A stretch of DNA of 64,000 nucleotides from Gyrodactylus bullatarudis (Eukaryota > Platyhelminthes > Monogenea > Gyrodactylidea > Gyrodactylidae), in NCBI GenBank assembly GCA_012064415.1, contig SSNU01000094.1, positions 62,001-126,000 on the forward strand, given 5' to 3'. The position numbers and the translations under genes are program-made. Each line of letters starts with the position of its first letter. The stretch's first letter is position 1. Below, in pieces: positions 57,927 to 64,000 of the stretch. A model generated the notes under the pieces. It ran no database searches and was not told the DNA's origin. It saw only the letters and a list, made by a program, of their open reading frames with translations.

Positions 57927-58730
57927 ATGTCTACTCCCGTCACCAAAAGGAAGGATTTACGCAGATCCTCAATTAAATATTATGGCACTGCCAAAGAGCA
58001 TGTTGACAATGAAATGAAACATGAGAAACTCTTGACAGAATCTTCTAAACTCTCATCATCCTGGGCATCTTTCAACTTGAAGAAAAACGATCGTGATGGC
58101 TTGTCAGAGGAAAACTATTCCTCTCATAGTTCCACAAATAGCAGTCCTGCTGTTCATCGGCCTAATTCCTTCAACGGACCTCTTATGGTGTCAGTTACAT
58201 GCCCAAATTCCAGTTTAAATCTAGGCACTTCATGTCTTAGCCCTAGAGTTCGTACATCATCTAGCTCTTGCCATCCATCTCCTTGTGCTAGTCCTACAAA
58301 TCGGATATCTCAAGTTAAGCAGCAGAAAAGAAATATTCCCGGTTTTCCAAGTCCACTCTACGAATCTAGAAAACGTCCCTTCATGAGCTTCTCAAATGAT
58401 ATCTCTTCCAGTGCCGAAATTAGCTATGAATCTTCTCCCGAGCCAAGTTCTCATCAAAAAATGAAAATAACCCGTCAAGATTCTGAAACATTGATAACTC
58501 GTTGGCCACCGAGTAGTCCTATCGTATCAAATTTTACGACAAATCATACTGGATCATTGACCACGATTGGACAGAGTAGTCCATCTGTTATTAGTTTACC
58601 CTCTCCTCGTCTTTCAAATTGTTCAAACACTACCAACTCATCTCCATTTCCAAATAATGGCTTTTTTGAAAATGATGACCTCAATGAGAACACACCAAAG
58701 ATTCCATCAGCCACCAATGATCTCAAGTAA
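57927..58730 (+). CDS. Ser/Pro-rich protein, possibly PABIR/FAM122-like, 267 aa
   Basis: The ATG at 57927 opens MSTPVTKRKDLRRSS; the upstream in-frame extension lacks an ATG. A conserved-looking N-terminal part (RRSS, a charged helix KEHVDNEMKHEKLL, then SSSWASFNL) recalls the arrangement RRNS, helix, ISQSW-x-x-SLSL of PABIR/FAM122 PP2A regulators, and the later cluster of Ser-Pro motifs with ASPTNR and SRKRPF recalls their SPTR and KRK elements. The remainder is low-complexity Ser/Asn/Pro. The resemblance is weak, so the identity is tentative; the reading frame itself looks genuine. The stop is TAA at 58728-58730. Confidence 0.6.
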   Translation: MSTPVTKRKDLRRSSIKYYGTAKEHVDNEMKHEKLLTESSKLSSSWASFNLKKNDRDGLSEENYSSHSSTNSSPAVHRPNSFNGPLMVSVTCPNSSLNLGTSCLSPRVRTSSSSCHPSPCASPTNRISQVKQQKRNIPGFPSPLYESRKRPFMSFSNDISSSAEISYESSPEPSSHQKMKITRQDSETLITRWPPSSPIVSNFTTNHTGSLTTIGQSSPSVISLPSPRLSNCSNTTNSSPFPNNGFFENDDLNENTPKIPSATNDLK

Positions 58731-60123
58731 TATTAGCACTTATTTTCTTTTTACTAATTGATAATGACTGTATATATCTTTATTTTTACAAATTTACTCA
58801 CTTTTTATCCAAATCTGATCCCACCCTCCCCTTATATATGCCTCCTTTTGAACTAAATCTCTTCAAGGCTTCATTTACATTCACACTAAATAGTAACAAG
58901 GGAAAAATGCTTTTTTTTACCCGTGTCCGTAGCTATGGAATTTTCCCTACCGCCACGCAAATGTATGCAAAATGTTTTTTTATATGTATTAATATTCTTT
59001 AACTATTGATATATCAAACTATGTATGTAAAGAACAAGAATGATTTGTAACAAGATTCAAATATTAAAAGAAACTGCTTTCCAACGGATAAAAAGAGAGT
59101 TACTCAAAGAACACACATATTTACTAATATATATATTATCTATCTACCTATTCATTTATTAGTAGTACTGATTCAGTATGAAATCGAAAAAATCCATATT
59201 CTCATACAACTAAATATCCATATACTATACTTCTCATTAATGAAAAAAGGAGAGTGAACTTTGTATTTACACCTATAAAAATAATACAAAACACATCCTT
59301 ATCATACAGAAATTGAGTCTTTTCACTATTGTAAAAAAAATGAATCAATCCTCAAATTGGGGATAATTGATAACATGTTTTCAATCTAATATAAAATCAC
59401 CAATAGAGAGGATAAACTGGGTATCTTGATGGTTGCAAGAATCAATGAAATTCAGTTGTCATGATAATAAAGTTTTGTCAAAACAAAACTAGTGGCAGTA
59501 GATATTACAGCCTTTCTAAAAAAAGTATTTGATCTTGAATAAAAGAAAAATGGATCCTATCAAGAAAAAAAATCGAGAGTAATAAATTTTTTTAACTACT
59601 AATAAGTAGAAGGAAAATAATACAAAAAATTCTCGTCACGATAGGGTTAATGTTTTTTTGCACCTTGGATTATGGTTAAAAAATCTTCAATTAAAAATAC
59701 ATCAAGATTTTTTATCAATCAATTTTGGCAAAAAATATAATACAAAACGAACTCAATATTCTTGCACAGATAGTTACATTTTTTGGATTAGTATTGATCA
59801 ATGTCTTATATTATCAGCCAATGGATAAACTTCTCATATAATAAATGTACTTTTTGTAAATCAAGTAAACATTTTCACTTTTTGATCGTTAGAAAAAATC
59901 TTGATTTTCTAAAATTGTTGTAAAAGTCATAAAAGTTACCCATTAAAATAATCGACATGTTTTTGACCCTTAACATCTCATTCCCCCCTCCACTTTATGC
60001 ATCTGATAAAATAAAAAGATTTTATGCTCATTCCTCAAACAACGTGATACTCACTCGCTCACAATGAAATGCGTAAACAACAATGGCAGTTTATTGATTA
60101 AAATCTTTAACTGATACAGAAAA
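58731..60123. other. 3' UTR and intergenic sequence
   Basis: AT-rich sequence downstream of the Ser/Pro-rich gene with several possible AATAAA signals (for example near 59466). No coding segment or bounded repeat was seen before the LRR gene. Confidence 0.4.
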
Positions 60124-62678
60124 ATGAACGATGACCAGATAGACAATAAAGAAAGTCATCAAATTGAAAAAGAACATAACGAAGGGTCAAAAATCTTCCT
60201 CCCAGAAGAGAAGAAAGAGGATGAACGCTTAGAGGAGAAGAACAAACAATCCTCAAAGAGGTTGGAATTGATTTTAGATCTAGATACATCTGCCTTCAAG
60301 ACGCCAAATGAATTTTACACTCAGGAGAAGAGCAAATTGGTTGAGGCCTCAGATTACTTTGACACAACCTTCAAGGCAACTGATGGAGTATTCTCTGAAA
60401 TCCAAGAGGAGACTGCCCCAAAGAGTATCGACTGGGAATTGAATCCAGATGAAAAATCGTTGGTTGCTGTTGAAAATCAAATTGTTGAAGCAGTTGAATC
60501 TGCTGCTGCACCAGAACATCAGGAGATTATTGATTATAATTATAGAATGGAAAAGAGTGATAGTAGAGATGTCTCTACAATGCCAATATCTGAATCGGCT
60601 CGATCAATTGACAAGACCGAGCTTAGAGTTATCAGTCCAGGTCAGATGGACGTGGATAGTGTGGATGAAATGACGCAACTGGCCAATAGCGTCAAATTGA
60701 AAAAGTTTATTGAAAAATTTGCAAATTCAACTGGCTCTGAAAGTTATAGAATCCTTACCATGCTCATGGTAAAGCATTCAGAGTTTTCCGATGAAAAATA
60801 TCCCATGGAATTGTTTCTGTCCGTGAAAAATCCAAGTTGCAATTTCAACAGGTTCACCGATACAGAGATTGAACACATTCTGAATTCAACTGTAAAATTT
60901 AATTATTTTAAAAAGATTGATCTACGCTTCAATAATCTCACAGGGAATTGCATTCAGGCAATATGTAAGGCCATCGGGGTACATTATAAGGTGTTATTTT
61001 TTACTTTTTCTAGACTCCATCCAGTGTAGAGGAACTGGACTTGACAGGTAATGATTTTGATGATGCTGCAATAATTCAATTGGCAGATAGCATCAAAGTA
61101 ATTCATAAAAAGCGATAAACTTTTGAAATTTATTCTGTTTTGCTGATCAAAATAATAATATTGTAGTTACTCATGAGTAATTTAGAAATATATTTTTTAT
61201 AAATCTAGACGAACAGTACATTAAAAGTTATTCGACTTGCATGGAACAAGTTCAGTTACAAGGCAGCAACATATCTATCAAAAGTCTGTGAAAAACATCC
61301 TTCTCTAATGAAAATAGACTTGGAGGCTTGTGATCTTGATGTCATAAGTGTTGTCTCATTTCTCCATCAGTTGAGGAACAACAGGGTATTGACTGAGCTA
61401 AACCTGAGTCGTCCCATTATCAATGGACTTTATAATGAACATGCAATATATATCAATTATTTCATTAGTAACAATCAGGCTGTCAAGGCTTTGCATATTT
61501 GTAATATGAAATTAAAGGATGAAGACACTGAGAACATCTTTGGTCCACTCCAAGCAAACTCAACCCTGAGGTTACTGAATGTTTCTGAGTAAGATAATTT
61601 TTTATAAATTTATTTTGAATATTGATGAGGAGAAGAAGATTACTGTGATTTGGGTCAGGTATCTTTAGATTCAGTTCCCCATCATCATTATGATCCTGAC
61701 TCCAATCTTGTGTCATCAAAATTTCATCACGTGTTATTTACAAAATAAATCCTTTTTAGTTGAAATTTTAAATTCTAAGGAATGACTTTTAAAGTACTAG
61801 CTGCTGAAATACTATTAGGTTGTTTCAAAAGTATTAAGCAAAATTTTGATGAAAAATATGCAACTTTATGATCAAATTATAATAACCTTATATCAGGAAT
61901 CTAGTTAACCATTAATGAAAAAAATTTGATTTTTCGTTTTCTAGCTACAGTTGAAAAATACTATGCTCTGAGACATAAGTACGAAAGAGTACCAGGGTAA
62001 CAATTTAGTATAGAAAAAGTGCTAGCTAACTTTAAATTGTATTTAGATGAGTAGATTTTTTCTTTAGATTATTGAAACTCAGCCAGCTCTTAGTCCAGAG
62101 TAAAACTCAACCAAATAGTACTCTTTTGATGCCCTAGTGTCACTAGGCTAGTGATCAGTTATCCCCCATATTCGTACCGACTATTCCAATCAATTCTTAC
62201 CTTTATTTTTTCGGAAAATGCTTGGTCATTATATAATTCATTTAAATACTGAAATTATTATTTGATTTCATTTTCTACTTAATTTTCACATGTAAAATTT
62301 ACCATTTATTTTTAACGATTATTTTGTTCTAAAACTTTATGCAATTACTCTAAAGTAAATGGTTGATTTTGTATTTATATATTTTTAAAAACAAGAAATA
62401 AATTTTCAATGCTGACTGCTCAATCACTGTTTGATTTGATGGGGAAACATTTTTATTTGACAATTTTGGACCTCTCACACAACCTAATCAATTCAGCTGG
62501 CGCCAAGTTAATTGCTCAAGGACTCTGTGCCAACAAAAGTTCACTAAGAGTATTGAATTTGAAATTTAATCGAATTGACTCGCCCGGTCTATGTTGTATG
62601 GCTGATACAATGAAATTAAACACTACCTTGAAGTACCTTTTCATCTGGGGCAATAAATTTGACGAGAGATCTGCAATG
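60124..62678 (+). CDS. LRRC34-like: LRRC34-like leucine-rich-repeat protein (3' end beyond window or not found)
   Basis: Exons 60124-60978, 61014-61097, 61209-61588 and 62396-62678 join in phase (1602 nt, 534 codons); an in-frame stop lies just upstream (60112-60114). About 200 acidic N-terminal residues precede an RI-like LRR array of 28-residue units (LDLRFNNL in IDLRFNN, ELDLTGNDF, VIRLAWNKF, KIDLEACDL, ELNLSRPI, ALHICNMKL, LLNVSENKF, ILDLSHNLI, VLNLKFNRI, YLFIWGNKFDE). The series DLEACDL, NLSRPI, ALHIC, LNVS-x-NK and IWGNKFDE matches LRRC34 from other animals, a nucleolar protein linked to germ and stem cells in vertebrates. The last donor is GTGAGT at 62679. The expected C-terminal 60-80 residues were not found before 64000. 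Confidence 0.75.
60979..61013 (+). other. Very short 35-bp intron in the LRRC34-like gene
   Basis: Donor GTACAT at 60979 and acceptor TTTTTCTAG ending at 61013. Removing these 35 bp restores an exact 28-residue LRR unit between IDLRFNN and ELDLTGN. Reading through the intron gives a stop after a few codons. A 23-bp alternative (donor at 60991) would leave four extra residues in the repeat. Confidence 0.6.
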
Positions 62679-63057
62679 GTGAGTGTTCTATCCTATTAAT
62701 CCCTAAAAGACAATGAATAGGGCCACAAATTTGTTTGTTTTACATATTTAGAATTCTGACTCAGATATTTCTAAAACTAATTTCTCTAACTTCAAATTAT
62801 ATAGTTTATAACCAAATTATCAATCAATATTGATAGAAAAATTTTCTTTCTCAGAATATCAAAATTTTTTTTCGTACATACTTTTTTGACCCTAAATTAA
62901 AATTCTATAGCAATAGCTTCCTCAAAAACATTGAATTTACGTTCGAGAAGGCGGAAAATAATTTTTTCGGTGATTCAAACATAGTTAGCCGTTCTTGACT
63001 GATTGCACCCTACGCATGGATTTTGAGATTCCTTCATATTGGGAAAAAATTTAAGTC
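62679..63057. other. Intron sequence of the LRRC34-like gene
   Basis: Starts with the donor of exon 4. No further LRR or C-terminal LRRC34-like exon was recognised. Confidence 0.4.
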
Positions 63058-63563
63058 ATTCTCGATGAATTTGAGAATTCATGATTCTTACAAAAAATCT
63101 CATTTTTTAATCAAAATTTTCTGAAGAGTTTTTAGTAACCGATTCATAAAGTACATTTTCACCGATTTAAGAAAGAAAATTTTTCAACTTCGAACTTCAG
63201 GGATCATCATTAGAGACGAAAATTAATTTTTTTGAAATAACCCCTCATTTTGAACTAATCTTGGATTATCATAATTTATCAATTTCCAAGCATTACTAAT
63301 GATCGAAAAAAAGGAAGTAGAGTTTCGCACGATAAAGGATAGTGTTTTCTAGAATCTCTACGACCCTTTTTGATCTTCATGTCTATCGATGATGTCTAAA
63401 ATAAATCAAAAAATCGCGCCAGCTCGAAATTTCAAATTTCTACAAAGGGATTTTTCTCTTAAATCAGTGAATCAGTTGCCAAAAAGTCTTCAGAAAATTT
63501 TGATACTTTGCTGAAAAAAGGAGATTCTTGTGAAAAACATGAATTCCCAAATTCATCGAGAAT
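63058..63563. mobile_element. Fold-back element with ATTCTCGATGAATTTG ends
   Basis: The left end ATTCTCGATGAATTTGAGAA and the complement of the right end ATTCTCGATGAATTTGGGAA match, and inverted arms of roughly 120 bp continue through CAAAATTTTCTGAAGA and its complement. Non-coding, about 506 bp. Some internal blocks (AATTCATG..TT..ACAA) recall the CTAGTT family, so it may be a distant relative. Confidence 0.55.
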
Positions 63564-63689
63564 AGTTGTAGTTTACATTCTCTCAGATGTGCTATAAAAT
63601 GTTTTTAATCTTACTATGTCAAAATATAGCCTCAATAAGCGATATTAAGATTCAATTGCAGTCAAAAAACTCATTCATGATTTCTTCCT

Positions 63690-63790
63690 TGACTTTAAAC
63701 CAACACAAGATCTACTATTTGCTTTATATCCTATTATTATTTTGTATACCTTTATTTTTCGATATATAGATTTTATTTCTAAAAAAAAGG
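63690..63790 (+). repeat. Non-LTR retrotransposon 3' end fragment
   Basis: CTTTATTTTTCGATATATAG, then ATTTTATTTCTAAAAAAAAG resembles the 3' terminus of the RT-bearing copy at 4480-4532 (CTTATTTTTCAATATAG, then ATTTTATTCTAATAAAAAAA). It lacks any coding part here. Confidence 0.45.
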
Positions 63791-64000
63791 TTTCCTCCAA
63801 TCTTGAGCAAAAGTCTTTACATTAATACGTATTAATACATGCATACGTATGTATACATGTTCGTTGAGATTAGCTTGTCATCTAAATTCTCCTAATAGAT
63901 ACAAAATAGTTATCTTAAATTTTGTATCAGTAGAGGTTTTGTGTTATCGCCAGGGCAACCCAGAAACTTCAAAATATGCTCATATTATGCCTTATTTCGA

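Noticed and set aside
60979..61013. Alternative 23-bp intron (60991-61013)
   Set aside because: It would leave four extra residues in an LRR that otherwise has the exact 28-residue period; the 35-bp version fits better.
1..64000. CRISPR arrays, operons or prokaryotic signals
   Set aside because: No regularly spaced direct repeats; genes have spliceosomal introns and animal domain families.

Overview
This is an AT-rich (roughly 70% by eye) metazoan nuclear segment. Spliceosomal introns with GT..AG borders run from about 35 bp to 12.5 kb. The proteins are animal families (a MEGF6-like EMI/EGF protein, an F-BAR/HR1/SH3 protein, an LRRC34-like protein), and much of the rest is decayed transposable elements. 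I cannot name the species. An invertebrate genome fits the compact genes and the mix of Penelope-like, non-LTR, mariner-like, hAT-like, MULE-like and piggyBac-like remnants. No operons, CRISPR arrays, rRNA or convincing tRNAs were seen.

Layout. 1-14.7 kb is a repeat-dominated region: a hAT-like MITE (1135-1710), a composite repeat interrupted by a non-LTR reverse transcriptase tail (3345-4690), a frameshifted transposase-like gene (5171-8460) whose intron carries a MULE-like MITE with a 10-bp target duplication (6559-7418), a second long inverted repeat (9132-9710), another RT tail (11104-11571), a mariner fragment and further MITEs. 14754-39103 (minus) is one 28-exon gene for a secreted MEGF6-like protein; every exon joins in phase to give 1717 residues. 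Its larger introns hold two Penelope-like fragments and several fold-back elements. 40858-57557 (minus, 5' incomplete) is a NOSTRIN-like F-BAR/HR1/SH3 gene split by a proposed 12.5-kb intron. That intron contains an intact oppositely oriented coiled-coil gene (43484-44290) and many mobile-element remnants. 57927-58730 (plus) is a Ser/Pro-rich regulator-like gene divergent from the F-BAR gene. 60124 to beyond 62678 (plus) is an LRRC34-like leucine-rich-repeat gene whose last exon(s) are not found before the window ends.

The host genes do not form an obvious pathway: one extracellular multi-EGF protein, one membrane-curvature/actin adaptor, one nuclear-type LRR protein, one possible phosphatase regulator and one unknown coiled-coil protein. 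The clearest 'systems' in the window are non-autonomous element families that recur in several copies on both strands and can be compared with each other inside the window.
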